Shown: positions 12,501-25,569, counted from the stretch's first letter. The stretch is 64,000 nt of DNA from Nymphaea colorata (GCF_008831285.2 NC_045138.2:3202143-3266142); one strand, 5' to 3'. The notes: generated by a model not told the origin, from the letters alone. Translations and numbers: made by a program.

Positions 12501-15500
12501 ACCAGCATCCAAGAGATCCAGGCAAGATGCAGTTGTCATAAGCACAAGCCTCGTCCATCTTGGGACAAACAGTTACTGAAGACTGTTAATATAGAGCTCC
12601 AAGATGACCAATAGTTACAGAAGAATGTCAATATAGAGTTTCACGATGACCAGACTTTCAGGAAAGTATAGGATTCATGAGAAGAAAAGGAAGCAAACAC
12701 CACAAACCTCAGCAGTACAGAAGAACTGTTACAAATGATAAGCTAGGGTGAGATAAGACATGCTAACAATGGAAATGATAGTGTGTGTTGGAGAGCAGAA
12801 GGAGAAATAACTAGCAACTCAATTGAGAAAGGCAGTAACAGATATCATGGAACATCCAGACATGGTACTACTGTGTCCATGTTTACAATTAGTTTAAGAA
12901 TAAAACCCACATTCTCAACCTAAGACATAAATAGCACAGCTTCCTGCATCTGTTTTCAGTTATTTTGGGAGATTTCAAAGTGTTTTGCAGAAATCACCAA
13001 GAAAACTGCTGATGTTCATGCATACATACATATGGTTTCAGGAAAAACATTCGTGTGATCCCTGTTGGTCCAGAACCCTTGGGATGTGATGTTTTTACAC
13101 ACATCTGCGGATTGGGTCACATCCCTTTCGATTCTTCCATGATATATCATGGCGTAAGACATTTTCACATTCTTAGATGTTTTATCATGATTATACTAGA
13201 TACAGATCTCATTTTCATGTATTCCTTGATGAGTAAAAAATCGCAGGAGATAATAAGTATTTTCTTTTTTTTTTGGAAAATTATTGGAAAATCTAAGTAA
13301 AATCTAAATGAGAAAGTATAGTGTCACATATCTTTTCAACAAGTTATTTAACAACAACATGTTTTTTTAAGCCAATGTTTTCATTTAAAACATTTAAAAG
13401 TGCATGATGTTAATAATAAGATAGCAGTAGATTTTCTTGCATGGTTTGTAAAAGGAAGAGCTCAGAATAATGAATAAATGGTAGCACTTGAGGAAGACAT
13501 AATAATGGAAGCCACAAATCATTGCTGAATGGTTGAGTAACCTGACTGGCTACCTCTTACATCCGCAAATAAAATTTAAAACTAGGTTCTTCCTTGGACA
13601 GTTAGTGTGAGGCAAAACAACTGTTTTATAGTGATCCCATATGCAAAACACACACACAGGGTTTACAGAATATGTAAACTAAGGAAATATCAAGCCATCT
13701 ATCCTAACCAATATCACAATATTTTTGAAAATATCATGATATTAACAAGAAAAACAGAAGAAAACCCAAAAAAATGTATTCATGAAAGAAAAACATAAAA
13801 TAAATTATAGTGTTTTTTTATGACTTTTTTTCCCTTTTTCCCGACTTTTCTTTTCTTTAGTCAATATCATCATAAATTTAACTTAAAACTTAAATGAAGT
13901 TAATTATCATCAATTTTATCATCATTAAAACATTACTTTTATCATGTTATCTAGCTTTTTAGTGTCTTCTTGTTAGATCCTCATTTTACCTAATTTTTAG
14001 ATTTTCCTGAGAAAGACAACTTTGACGAAAAATACCGAAAAATACATGACATAGTGATTAGAGTTCCTCACTCTAATCCCTGCAGGAAAAGCACCAAAAA
14101 ACAAAGAATGAAAGAGAAAATACGAAAAAGAAAGGGAATTCAATAACAAAAGAGAATTAAGATTTTTCTAATCATCAATTAGCATAAAACAAAAGAAAGG
14201 GGGTCTTTCAAGAGGCCTAAACCCTAAATCCGAATTGGATCCTGGATCCACTAAGCCAAAGGGTCCAAATAAGAAATAACAACAATGCCAAATAAAACCA
14301 AATCTAAAACCTAACTGGATCCGAATCTGGTATCTGATCTATCACTAAACCATACTGCGTCAATCGCCCCGGGTTGAAACATTCAGCTCTTGACAAGCTA
14401 TCGTGTTGTAGGTGAGCCACAATGTTGTCCATGGACCACCTGGAGTAGGTGCACAGGTGTCCGCAGCTTGGTGGGGTAGGAATGAAACAGAATCCACTAC
14501 GAAGTGCATCACCTGCATGAGTACTCGGTGGTGGGACTATTGTCGACAAAATTCTGCCGAGTATATGACTTGTCTGAGCTCACTATAAGTTTGATGTTTC
14601 ATTTGAATATAAGGTAATAAACCGACCAATAAACCATGCCAATCCCTATAAAACAGAGTGATAATGCTTGATACCTTATCAAAATCCTTCCCTGTAATAT
14701 AACTACACTTCCCTAGTAGGTAACAGAACAACTTTTCCCCCCTTAAATTTGAAGGGCATAAGTGCCCTTCTAGCCATTGTGAATAGTTGTATGATCCACT
14801 ACTACAAACACCCTAATCAAATATGACTGGCAGTCCTAGGGGCTATATCACACCAAACCTCATCCTCACAGTAGTCTCCCATAGAAAATTTCACTAAGCA
14901 CCTATGGGTTATAAGAGACTTAATCTCCCCTCTTGAACCACGACACCTTATAAGGATGAAGTAGCTTCTCAGTCTGTAGATGTAACTTATCAACAATGTT
15001 TTGAGAAACAGAAACCATATTTTTACACAACCTACCATCTATTACGACATTGCAGACATGTCCTTCACAGTGACACTTTGTCATAAAAAAGTTGTTTCGC
15101 AACCATCTATGGTTTGATAGGCTTTTCAGAGTTACTAAGATATGACACACAGATAAGAAGTTATAGATGATGTCATCACCATTATATATGACAACCTCCT
15201 AATCAGTATTGGAGTCAGTTTCCAACTCACTTTGGGTATCCTCATGATCAGACTTGACGGTTTTGTCTTTGGGTTCAGGCATGACAGTTCGTTTGACAAC
15301 ATTAGGACACTGACTGGATATGCCGCCGCTCATGACATTTAAAACAATAGATAGAAGTGTCAACAGTAGAAGATTTTGACCAAGTATTAAAGGAAGAGCC
15401 CTTTTCTTTATTGGAGGTCGCATGTTTAGACTAGGACTTCAAGCTAAAGTCTTCCAACTTAACGGTTTTGTCTTTGGGTTTAGCCATGACAGTTCGTTTG

Positions 15501-17332
15501 ACAACATTGGGACACTGTGACTGGATATGCCGCCGCTCATGACATTTAAAGATTAAAACAATAGATAGAAGTGTCAACAGTAGAAGATTTTGACCAAGTA
15601 TTAAAGGAAGAGCCCTTTTCTTTATTGGAGGTCGCATGTTTAGACTAGGACTTCAAGGTAGAGTCTTCCAACTTCAAGAAGTTTGCTCTTTAGTTTAAAG
15701 AATTCAACTTAGAATGGTGAAAACCATCAGACTTTGACATACACAACTCCTGGACCCGCTGACGTTTGGTCTCTGCAACCTGAACACGTAGTGATTAGGT
15801 GGTGAAATTTTGTAGTGTACTTTGTCATAGTCCTAGGCCCATGACGAAGCTCGATAGTCTTAGTGTGCCTTCTCAACAAAGTCCGGAGGGACAAACTTCA
15901 TTTGCATCAACTGTTGCATCTTGGCCCATGTACGAATCATACCTTGACTTCTGCAGTTTGACCCACCATATCTGCACAAGCCTCCTTAGTTTTGGAGGCT
16001 AAGGAACCCGTCGATGCTCTGGCACATCATGGTAATCAAACGCGAATTGCATCGCATAAGTCCAGTCAAAAAAATGATTATGCATCGAATTTGTCTGTGA
16101 ACTCAAACAACTCCAGCTTGAGGTCGTACGTGGAGGGCCTCTCCTATTCACAATCCGATCATCTGCCACGAACCACTGATCCTGAAGGATGTTCATTCCA
16201 GAAGGCCCCATCTTTAGAATCTACGATCTCTAACACATCATCACTATGGTCAGCATGCTGCTATGGTGGGCCAACCCTTTTATCCTCACCTGTGGGTGCT
16301 CCGCCCTGCTGCAACTAATATTCCCCCGGGATGCCCTTGTCGTCCTATTGAAAGGGAGGAACCGGTCCAGGCAAACCAGGTGGCACTTGCAGTACAGCTG
16401 GTCGCACTTGATGAGATGGGTATGAGAGTTAGGGATAGTGTTGGTTTTGGGTTGGTTTGGGGTTAGCGTGTGGGCTTGGTATGGAGAACCATGGTAGAGT
16501 TCATTCTTACTAGGTTATGATTCACAGGAATGTATATCATGTCTACCAAGCAGCGAAGTATGGAGAACTGCTCTAGGCAGCGACAGATATGAAGGTTTCC
16601 ACCCTAAATTGAGAAAATCGGTAACTTTTAGAAAGGACTATGAAGGCACAAGCCTATTCACTTCTTTCTCAAATTCCACACACAGCTGACAGTTACTAGT
16701 GTATTTCGAACTTGAAAATATCAAAATGGAAATTCACAAACAAATCTATTTGCCTGGCAACCTGAAGTATTATAGGTGTCATAAAAGGCAAAAGAAAAAG
16801 TTCATCTCATGGATCTCTGCAAAATAACAATGACACATAAACCATCGCATTTTTCAACAACAGTATTTCAAGTTTTTTTAATGTTTAGGCATCACATACA
16901 GCAGTCCAGGCCTTTGTTACATGTAAACAGCAAATTCAATGTTGATATATGCTGTCACAAGGTTAAAAAAAAAAAAGTAGCTAAGTCTTGTTCGCCATAA
17001 TTTTTCAAAAATCACGAAAAAAATTGTTCAAAGCTTGATGTTTATAACTTCTTCCAGAAAGGCATAGTACATTTATAGGTTTCCAAACGACCAGATTTCC
17101 ATGAACTTATCGCAAAAATATAAACACATTCCAATCAAATGCAGCAGTAAATTTTTCAGAAGGTCACCAACATAAAAGAACTAGCTCTAAATCTTACCTT
17201 TGGAGGCACTAGCTCATCAATATCAGCATCTGTAGCATGCGTAAACCTTTCTTTTATGCTTCTTCTTAGCTTCTTACGATCAGCTCCAGATAAACGCTGG
17301 AACGATTTTGCCTCAGCCGGCTTCTTAAACAT
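6509..17332 (-). CDS. EIF2D: Eukaryotic translation initiation factor 2D (eIF2D/ligatin), 8 coding exons
   Basis: eIF2D delivers tRNA to the ribosomal P site without eIF2-GTP and helps recycle 40S subunits in the cytoplasm. Coding exons on the minus strand, in order: 17332-17198, 12255-12144, 10882-10692, 10597-10503, 10414-9971, 9152-9044, 8480-7838, 6633-6509. All introns are GT-AG; phases join exactly into 617 aa ending at TAG. The N-terminal region (1-90, MFKKPAEAKS, LSGADRKKLRR) is followed by a PUA domain (about 94-178, with LKGGEVSRF and GADLMFPGI), an acidic low-complexity linker (about 200-310), a SWIB/MDM2-like region (roughly 315-505) and a C-terminal SUI1/eIF1-like domain (about 525-610, VQGGVIDDL, KRYIEVLDKT). 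Domain order and length match full-length plant eIF2D. The 4.9-kb intron between the first two coding exons carries retroelement debris. A strong-looking internal donor (G|GTAAGG, near 10547) lies within the exon at 10503-10597 but must be skipped for the reading frame to hold. Confidence 0.95.
14817..16215 (-). mobile_element. Degenerate Ty3/gypsy gag-protease fragment in eIF2D intron
   Basis: Reading the minus strand, broken frames resemble a plant gypsy polyprotein: a gag tail (YAMQFAFDYHDVPEHRRV at about 16000-16070 and a PPDFVEKAH segment near 15870-15910), a zinc-knuckle-like segment (KCHERRH..SQCPNVV, near 15500-15560), then a retropepsin-like region near 14820-15060 (VCNVVIDGRLCKNMVS, with DGR where an active-site D-[ST]-G is usual, and DEVWCDIAP). 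Stops and frameshifts interrupt it throughout. No LTR pair was found. It lies in the same orientation as eIF2D and is spliced out with the intron. Confidence 0.75.
15255..15673 (-). repeat. Two-copy tandem duplication (~205 and ~214 bp) inside the gypsy fragment
   Basis: The segments 15255-15459 and 15460-15673 are nearly identical and abut. Both encode the same MRPPIKKRALPLILG stretch and a CPNVVKRTVM tail. The second copy on the plus strand keeps a few extra bases that preserve the zinc-knuckle cysteine context. The duplication copies the end of gag. Confidence 0.9.
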
Positions 17333-18805
17333 GACGTCAGTAACACCAAGAGCAAGAGAAGCCCCTGCAACAAATAAAACTGATAAGAATAGTAACCTAT
17401 GGATAACATAGATCCAAATAAAATGAAAGAAAGTCACAGAAAATGTCGAATAAGCCATTAAAGCAGAACGTAGAGTAGGCTGCTTATTTAGTTTCTGCTC
17501 CACTACCAAGAAAGTTAAAGGCAATCTAAACCAGTGAAACAAACAAGCAATGAAGCATATCTGACCAGAGACAATTCAACCATATCAATCAAGTAATGAC
17601 TGAATGAATGGGAGGATTTTCAAAAGTTTGTTGACCAATTCGACCAGTAAAACAAGTGCCACGTAAGGCCTTATGCTTGATCATGCTTAATAAAATAACC
17701 AGAAAAACAAAAAAAACAGAATGGGTATAATAGCGTATAAAAGTAAAGGAGCCTGACGCATAACATAGATTACAAAAAACTACTCATTATAGCAAACTAA
17801 GGCAAACAAAAAAGAGGGATAGAGTCAAAATAATGTTAACAAGTGAGGAATCAATAGGAGATGGAGAATGGAATGAAAACTTGTACAAGATAAAAACAAT
17901 GTTATCTGGAAAAAATAAAATGAAGGGAACATCTGTTCCTAAACCTTCACGATTGCATTTTTTCCACTTCACCCGGTTAGAAACAGATATTAGCAGACCA
18001 TGAAGACAATAACTACTCATCTACTGAATACCCGATCTGGAGCGAAAAAAAAAAGGCAGACATTTCCCTTGTGCCAGAAAAGGATCAAGGCAGAAACACG
18101 GACTACTAGATTAATGGCCGAGGTGACACCAAATTCCAACTGAATGGAAAGCACATTAAATAATGTGTCAATGGCAAGTGAGACGATCCACTCGAAGGAG
18201 AAGCTAGCAATGTGGATAGCAAATGATTGCGTGCCACGAATAGGCAACCAAGAAGACTACGAATAAGCACCATTCGTGCATGTACAAGCAGATAGATGCT
18301 ATCCGTAATCCACCTTAAACTAGACTTTCTGTTGCCAAAAGGACACTTGGGAATCAAAATCTGAGCTTCTTTTTTGTTCATTCTGTTCCTCCCAAAGTGA
18401 AGACTACCAAAAAAAACCCTACTGCAACTCTGTCTATAGTTCTTATTCACTTGTTACCTCAATTTTTACTCTTTCTGCGAATCCATTCAACTGTACTTTT
18501 ACCTTTAAATAGTATCAATGGTAGAAATTCTGACCACAAAACCATTCAATACAATCGTGAAAACCTCTCCCAATAACATAATCTATCTCAAAGACCCCCA
18601 AGGCTACGGATTCAGAACTGAACCAGTTGACGCGAATCCCTTAAAAAAAAACATGAAATTGATCCAACGCAAACACACAGAAAAAATCACATCCGCGATA
18701 CGGATAAAATGAGCAACAGAAAAAAGCCAAACGGTTTCGGAATCGAGAAAAATGCACCAAACTTGAGACGTAAATCCCGACAAAATGAACGAAGGAAATG
18801 CTTAC

Positions 18806-18850
18806 TGGTAGAGACGGAGAAATAGAGTAGCGCGATTATTTCTTCAACCC
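18806..18850 (-). other. EIF2D: Probable 5'UTR exon of eIF2D
   Basis: The coding exon with the ATG begins 32 nt earlier at 17364, straight after a pyrimidine-rich tract and CAG acceptor, so the transcript needs an upstream non-coding exon. On the minus strand a C/T-rich leader ends at 18806 in a good donor (CCA|GTAAGC), giving a 5'UTR intron of about 1.44 kb. The left edge (transcription start) is a guess. Leader introns are common in plant housekeeping genes. Confidence 0.5.
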
Positions 18851-18930
18851 TTTGGGCCTACAAGAAGGAATTCCCGAAGGCCGAAGGGGTTTTAGCTCGT
18901 GCTAATATCCAAAGAATGGCGGCCCAACAT
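18851..18930 (-). promoter_or_regulatory. Putative eIF2D promoter with two site-II-like GGCCCA motifs
   Basis: TGGGCC on the plus strand at 18853-18858 and GGCCCA at 18921-18926 sit just upstream of the inferred eIF2D leader. Site II elements (TGGGCC/T) are known in plant promoters of translation and cell-growth genes, which fits eIF2D. No clear TATA box was seen. Assignment rests on motif and position only. Confidence 0.35.
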
Positions 18931-19249
18931 AAAAATGCGAAAAGGTACAGGTCGCCCGGCTTCCGAGGATGAAATGACGAAATTACCTCAACCAAGCGTC
19001 GGATGAACTTCTGATGTACGGCTTTTAACTTAGCTCCGACCAGTTGAGAAGTCAATGCCGTTGGATTGAAGGGATTTTATGACTCGAGCGCTCGTCGTGG
19101 GAGCACCGACTGAAGCCCCTGAGCGGGATTCGTTGCGGTGGGGAAGCGCCTATAGTAGCTACGGCACGCCCGCTCGTTAGAGGAAAGCAAACCAAGAAAT
19201 ATGTTTCGGATGACCGTCGGATGTTGTAACAAAAATTCACCTTAAACAG

Positions 19250-19965
19250 AAATTATAATGAAAATTTTAGTTCTACCTTTCCTTTGTGTTTGATATCATA
19301 GAATTTTGATTTCAAAATAAAAAATGATGTGTTCGACGAAATAAGAACTAAAATGCTAAAATTGATAAATTAAAACCATCATTGCATATGCCTTAAATAA
19401 GATGACAAATTTTAAAATTGTGAAATCATAATTCCACCCTTTATGGTAGAATCACATTCCATGATTTGGAAGCAATAATGAGCCTATAATTTCATAATAA
19501 AAAAAATCTTTGTTTGATAACAGGGTTCTCATTTCATAAAAAACTGAAATTTTCAATTCTAAAATTCCACAATTTCAACCTGATCAAACACCTTACCATA
19601 AACTGTTATCAAAAACACCATAAACTAACTATCTTTATAATATAAATTGTTGGTACTGATTTCATTGCATGGTATTTTTAACGATACCGTCTGAAAAATT
19701 TACCTTCAATGGCTGATTTCAATGTATATGGCTTAAATATTTAAGAAGCATTTCATATTTAATATTCAAACTACATTTCAAATTCCGATTTACCATTCTT
19801 TTTAACGTTATTTATGGTTTAGCTCCGAATAAATTTGGTCTTCATAACATATACTCAAATTTTGTTTATAACTCAAAGTGTATGATTCAAGTTTTTGTCA
19901 ATGAACTTTTATAAATATCCCTCTTAAGAACCATGACATTTATGCAATGTCTTGGTTGAGTGGTA
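19250..19965. other. Intergenic AT-rich DNA between eIF2D and the tandem array
   Basis: AT-rich sequence with no coding signal. It holds short self-similar phrases (ATTCCA/AAATTTC) that look like eroded repeats, but no borders could be fixed. Confidence 0.35.
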
Positions 19966-19969
19966 GGCC

Positions 19970-21330
19970 ATGTGAGTTTATAAACACATACACTTTCATG
20001 TGTTTCCAATCATTTGCATGTTGGGTATTCCATACTTATTCATCTTTGTAGTGTATATCTTACTTGATTAAAGTATCAACCTAAGTGATCAGACCATGCA
20101 TACATTGGTGCAATTGGTGAATTTATGTGGTTAGGTAGTGGGGCATGGTAGGCAGTCAAGTCCTGTTTCGAATCTTAGTAGTATCAACTCTCTAGCTACA
20201 AAAAGAAGCCACTGACATGCAAGTTGAAGCACATTAAAGGTGGCACCTTGATGCACCTACACTTTCATGTGTTTCCAACCATTTGCATGTTGGGTATTCC
20301 ATACTTATTCATCTTTGTAGTATATATCTTACTTGATTCAAGTATCAACCTAAGTGACCAGACCATGCATGCATTGGTGCAATTGGTGAATTTATGTGGT
20401 TAGGTAGTGGGGCATGGTAGGCAGTCAAGTCATGTTTCGAATCTTAGTAGTGTCAACTCTCTAGCTACAAAAGGGAGTCACTGACATGCAAGTTGAAGCA
20501 CATTAAGGGTGGCACCCCGATGCACCTACACTTTCATGTGTTTCCAACCATTTGCATGTTGGGTATTCCATACTTATTCATCTTTATGATGTATACATTA
20601 CTCTATTCGAGTATCAACCTAAGTGACCAGACCATGCATGCATTGGTCCAAGTGGTGAATCTATATGGTTAGGTAATTGGGCATGGTAGGCAGTCAAGTC
20701 TTGTTTCGAATCTTAGTAGTATCAACTTCCTGGCTGCAAAAGGGAGCCACTAACATGCAAGTTGAAGCACATTAAGGGCGGCACCCTGATACACCTACAC
20801 TTTCATGTGTTTCCAACCATTTGCATGTTGGGTATTTCATACTTATTCATCTTTGTAATGTATACCTTACTTGATTCGAGTATCAACCTAAGTGATCAGA
20901 CCATGCATTGCATGCATTGGTCCAAGTGGTGAATCTATGTGGTTAGGTAGTGGGGCATGGTAGGCGGCCAAGTCATGTTTCGAATCTTAACAGTATCAAC
21001 TCTTTGGCTGCAAAAGGGGGCCATTGACATGCAAGTTAAAGCATATTAAAGGCAGCACTCTGATGCACCTACACTTTTATGTATTTCCAACCATTTGCAT
21101 GTTGGGTATTCCATACTTATTCATATTTGTGGTGTATACCTTGATTCAAGTATCAACCTAAGTGACCAGACCATGCATGCATTGGTGCGATTGGTGAATC
21201 TATGTGATTAGGTAGTGAGGTATGGTAGGCAGTGTTTCGAATATTAGTAGTATCAACTCTCTGGCTTCAAAATGGGGTCACTGACATGCAAGTTGAAGTA
21301 CATTAAGGGCAGCGCCCTGACGCACCTAAA
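19970..21330 (+). repeat. Tandem array, five copies of a 269-bp unit with tRNA-like boxes
   Basis: The phrase CACTTTCATG starts at 19991, 20260, 20529, 20798 and (as CACTTTTATG) 21072, giving periods of 269, 269, 269 and 274 bp. Copies are roughly 90-95% alike by eye. Units carry a match to the pol III A box (TGGTGCAATTGG, for example at 20106-20117) and a near-match to the B box (GTTTCGAATCT at 20165-20175), about 47 bp apart. This suggests a unit derived from a tRNA-type SINE or tRNA pseudogene. Confidence 0.9.
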
Positions 21331-21625
21331 GTATGTACTGTATTATGAGGGGATAAAGGGTTTGGTGGAGGCTTTGGTCTTCTTTTGAACATTAGGAAAC
21401 CCCAGTCACTTATAAGTCTTTTGTCACTTGTGGATAGTATGATATTTACATTCAATTTTGGTTTGAGAAGCCAAAATTTGAAGTTTGAACTTATGATCGA
21501 CCACCTTTCCTTAGTTGTCGTGCTAATTCATTTCATTAAACGTTGTGGTAAAGCCTCGTCAGCAATGTAGTTGGGTGATATAAAGCGAAGCAATGTGTTA
21601 AGTTTGTGAGGTGAGGCGTAGCTAA

Positions 21626-24600
21626 GGATGCGTTTGATTGCGGGGGTAAAAGTTAAGGAGCGGATGAAAACTGTACGACAAGGGGAAACTTCAACCGGTG
21701 TGAGGTGAGACCATCAAACGCCGGTAAATTTCACGCGGTTTTTTTGTACAACAGAGGGATTTTCATAGACAAAATTTTGAGCCCACGGCTCAAAATTTTT
21801 CTCCTCTTTTCTCTCGTATGCCCCCTTTCGTCGAAGTCCTCTCGTCTTTCCCCTTTCGCCGAAGCCCCCTTCTCCTCTGTCACTGTCTGAAGCCCCCTTC
21901 TCCACTGTCCCTGCCTCTTGCTCTCCTACTCTCCATCAAAGGCCTCTGTCTTCCTCTTCCTCCTTCGCGCTGCCTCTTGCTCTCCATCCCTACGTCTTCC
22001 TCTTTGCCAAAGTTGTCCATCGCCATCTCTTGCTCTCTGTCGAAGTTGTCGATCGCTGTCTCTTGCTCTCCGTCGAAGGCCTCTTGCTCTCCGTCATTGC
22101 CTCTTCCTGTCTATCGCTGCCTCTTGCTCTAAGTCAAAGGCATCCGTCGTTTCCTCTTGAAGCTGACAATCGAAGCTCTCCATCCTCTGCGTCTTCTTCT
22201 TTGTCGAAGCGGAAGATCCCCTATGTCGCTGCCTCTTCCTCTCCATCACTGTCTTTTCCTCGGTAAGGTTGCCTTTTTTTTTTCCTCTTTTTGTTTCTGC
22301 TATACAGTGCCCTGATCCCTTTATCCTCTCTCCCTCTACAGGGTTTGTTTGAAGAAATCGTTTGCTCCTTCTCCCCTGCGGTTCTTGAGGTCCTAGGAGG
22401 AAAGACGTCCCAATCAACTTCCCTGCAGGTTGTTCATCCAAACTTTCTCTGTTGGTACACAACAACTTGTTCTAACTGCTTAGGCCTGTGAAAATGGTGG
22501 TGCTCTTCATGTTTGATCTTTGACTATAACTGCTTGGGCCATGTCAGTTCATATCTTGTTTTTGTAAATATGCTTCTTCTTGCATTGTAAATTGTACAAA
22601 TCTACCCACATGTTAACTAATGATTCCTAATTAACTTCTTTAAACCCTACCAACGATGACATCCTGTTCTCATAACTTACATAGATATGTTTTATCTTGT
22701 TTTTGTAAATATGCTTCTTCTTGCATTGTAAATTGTACAAATCTGCCCGCATGTTAGTTAACGATTCCTAATTAACTTCTTTAAACCCTACCAACGATGA
22801 CATCCTGTTCTCAGAACTTACATAGATATGCTTCACTCCTTTGCTCCTTATTATTATTTTAGAGCAATGGCAGATTTTGGCTTTTGTATATGACCAATAT
22901 CTCACATTTTAGGAACCATATTAAGTTTTTAATCTACTGCATGTGTAAACTTGGGTGCACTACTATGTTCAGTATTTTTGGTCGGTTGTAATTTTTTTCT
23001 CATTGATTCTAATATGTTATTTATTTAAGCATTCTAATAAGTTATCATTTGTTCCGAAAGTGTATTTTGGTTGTTCAAATGTTGGTTAGTTAATTTGGTT
23101 AGTCATTTGACTGTATTTAATTGATAGTTATCTGTTATTTTATATTTATCTCCAATGATGCTTTCTAAAAGGGCATGGTAGTGTCATTGCAGTGCTACTT
23201 TCCACAACAAGTATGATGTGCAATTATGTAGGTCTTTTGACATTGACAATGTCAACGCAACGCAAGAGGAAAAAGTGATGAAGATGAATGAACCGAAGTG
23301 CAGTCAGAAACGTTTGATTGCTTGTTTTGTTACTACTTGTTTTCTTTGTTGGATATATACTCATTAAACTTATGTACTGTATGAGACAACATACTTTGGT
23401 TAATATTTTTTAACTTTCATACAGGTTTTAGTGTGCTAAGGTTTTATTTTGTAGTTAATCATTATCAATTGAACTTGTGGATGTGATGGACTACTTTTGT
23501 AATTATTTGTGGATGGTATGAAATTGGGTTGGATGAATATCAGTGAAAGACGTCCCAATCGACTTCCCTGCAGGCTGTTCATCCAAACTTTCTTTGTTGG
23601 TATATAACAACTTGTTCTAACTGCTTAGGCCTGTGAAAATGGTGGTGCTCTTGATATTTGATCTTTGACTATAGGTCAGTTCATATTTTGTTTTTGTAAA
23701 TATGCTTATTCTTGCATTGTAAATTGTACATATCTGCCTGCATGTTAGCTCACAATTCCTAATTAACTTCTTTAAACCCTACCAACAATAACATTATGTT
23801 CTCAAAACTTACATAGATATGCTTCAATCCTTTGCTCCTTATTATTATAGAGCAATGATAGATTGTGGCTTTTGTATATGACCAATATCTTACATTTTAG
23901 GAACCAGATTAAGTTCTTAATCTGCGTGTGTAAACTTGGGTGCACTACTATGTTGGTTGGTTGTAATTTTTTTCTCATTGATTCTAATATGTTATTTATT
24001 TAAGCATTCTAATGAGTTATCATTTGTTTTGAAAGTGTATTTTGGTTGTTCAAATGTTGGTTAGTTAATTTGGTTAGTCATTTGATTGTATTTAGTTGAT
24101 AGTTATCTGTTATTTTATATTTATCTCCAATGATGCTTTCTAAAAGGGCATGGTAATGTCATTGCAGTGCTACTTTCCACAACAAGTATGGTATGCAATT
24201 ATGTAGGTCATTGGACATTGACAATGTCAACGCAACGCAAGAGGAAGAAGTGATGAAGAGGAATGAACTGAAGTGCAGCAAAAAAAGTTTGATTGCTTGT
24301 TTTGTTACTACTTCTTTTCTTTGTTGGATCTATACTCGTTAAACTTATGTATTGGATGAGACAACATGCTTTGGTTAATGTTTTTTAACTTTCATACAGG
24401 TTTCAGTGTGCTACGGTTCTATTTTGTAGTTAATCATTATCAATTGAACTTGTGGATGTGATGGACTACTTTTGTAATTATTTGTGGATGGTATGAAATC
24501 AGGTTGGATGAATATCAGTTATTTATCACATGAATGAATGTCTCGATGAATCTTACTTTCTTTTTGTTTGTTTGGCTTGTTCTTTTTCCTTACACATCTT

Positions 24601-25154
24601 GTTTGATCAGAACACGATCACCATGCTTCCTCTTGTTATACATTCTCGGTCTTCGCATCTTTGTTACATAGGTATAAGCACGTAAATTTATGGGTTGTTT
24701 CTTGTTTGGTGTAGTTTTTGTAAGGTCCGAGATGTCGCTTGCTTGGATGCATGAATTTTACGAAAGAATTAGACTTTTGCTTGCTTGCCTTCTTCCGCCT
24801 TCCATCTCATTTGTGGGGTTTCGAGTTTTTAGAATGTGTTAATGGTATTTGTTTACATCATATTTCAATTTCTACCCACATAAAATTTGAGGAGAACCAA
24901 TAAAACAACAATTTCTAATAGTGAGGAAAAAAGTCTCTCTTATTTTTTACTCTGTGTTACACAGTTAAATTCACCCTGCAAAAAAACTACAATATGCATC
25001 AAACATAGTTAATTTTACCCTGCAAAAAACTTTCATGCAATCAAACAGAACCTCAAATCGAAAGAGAGTTAAATTTCATCATATATTTTTTTCTAAAAAA
25101 ATTTACTGTTGTAAATTTACTATGTTAAATTATTCATTGCAATCAAACATGGCC
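21626..25154. mobile_element. Large PIF/Harbinger-like element, 3.5 kb, no intact transposase
   Basis: The left end starts GGATGCGTTTGATTGC and the right end, inverted, reads GGCCATGTTTGATTGC; the last ten bases are identical. TAA flanks both ends (21623-21625 and 25155-25157), as for PIF/Harbinger insertions. Subterminal A/T-rich motifs recur near the right end. Inside are a C/T-rich leader-like stretch (about 21790-22260) and a 1-kb tandem duplication. The only coding trace is a short Lys/Arg-rich start (MSTQRKRK) at 23249, repeated in the second copy near 24224, which runs into a stop; it might be a decayed element protein but this is weak. A non-autonomous element is most likely. Confidence 0.65.
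22400..24519. repeat. Direct tandem duplication, ~1145 and ~975 bp
   Basis: Segment 22400-23544 is repeated as 23545-24519. Both begin GAAAGACGTCCCAATC and end GGATGAATATCAGT and abut without spacer. The first copy is longer mainly because it has an additional internal tandem duplication of 141 bp (22553-22693 and 22694-22834) that the second copy lacks. Confidence 0.9.
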
Positions 25155-25569
25155 TAAGTGAACTGTAAAGAATAATAAGTATCAATGTCTAAAGCATCCT
25201 ATGCAATAATGTGAAAAGTAAAAAAAAAGAAAGAACAAGCAAATAAAGAAGGAGGGGAATGAAAGGAAAACAAAATGTCAGCCTTTTAATGTGTCTGCAA
25301 CATTAATTTATACAAATATCGTTATAGTTTTAGTTTAAGTTACCTTTGTGAAAAAATTGATATTTTTATTGTCAAAATCTTGATGTTATAAACGCTCTTC
25401 ATTTTTTGTATGTCAAATTTTGGCGTTATAGAAGCTGTTTTAGTTGTTACAAGAATATTACTAAAGTAAAAAATATAACTTAATATATAGTTCTCACCAA
25501 ATCACTCTTAAGATTATAAAAGGTTAAATTACAAAAAAAATTAATTTAATAATTAATTACCATAGAACA

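Noticed and set aside
22094..22465. 123-aa minus-strand frame inside the Harbinger-like element
   Set aside because: Charged low-complexity translation of a C/T-rich leader; no transposase motif.
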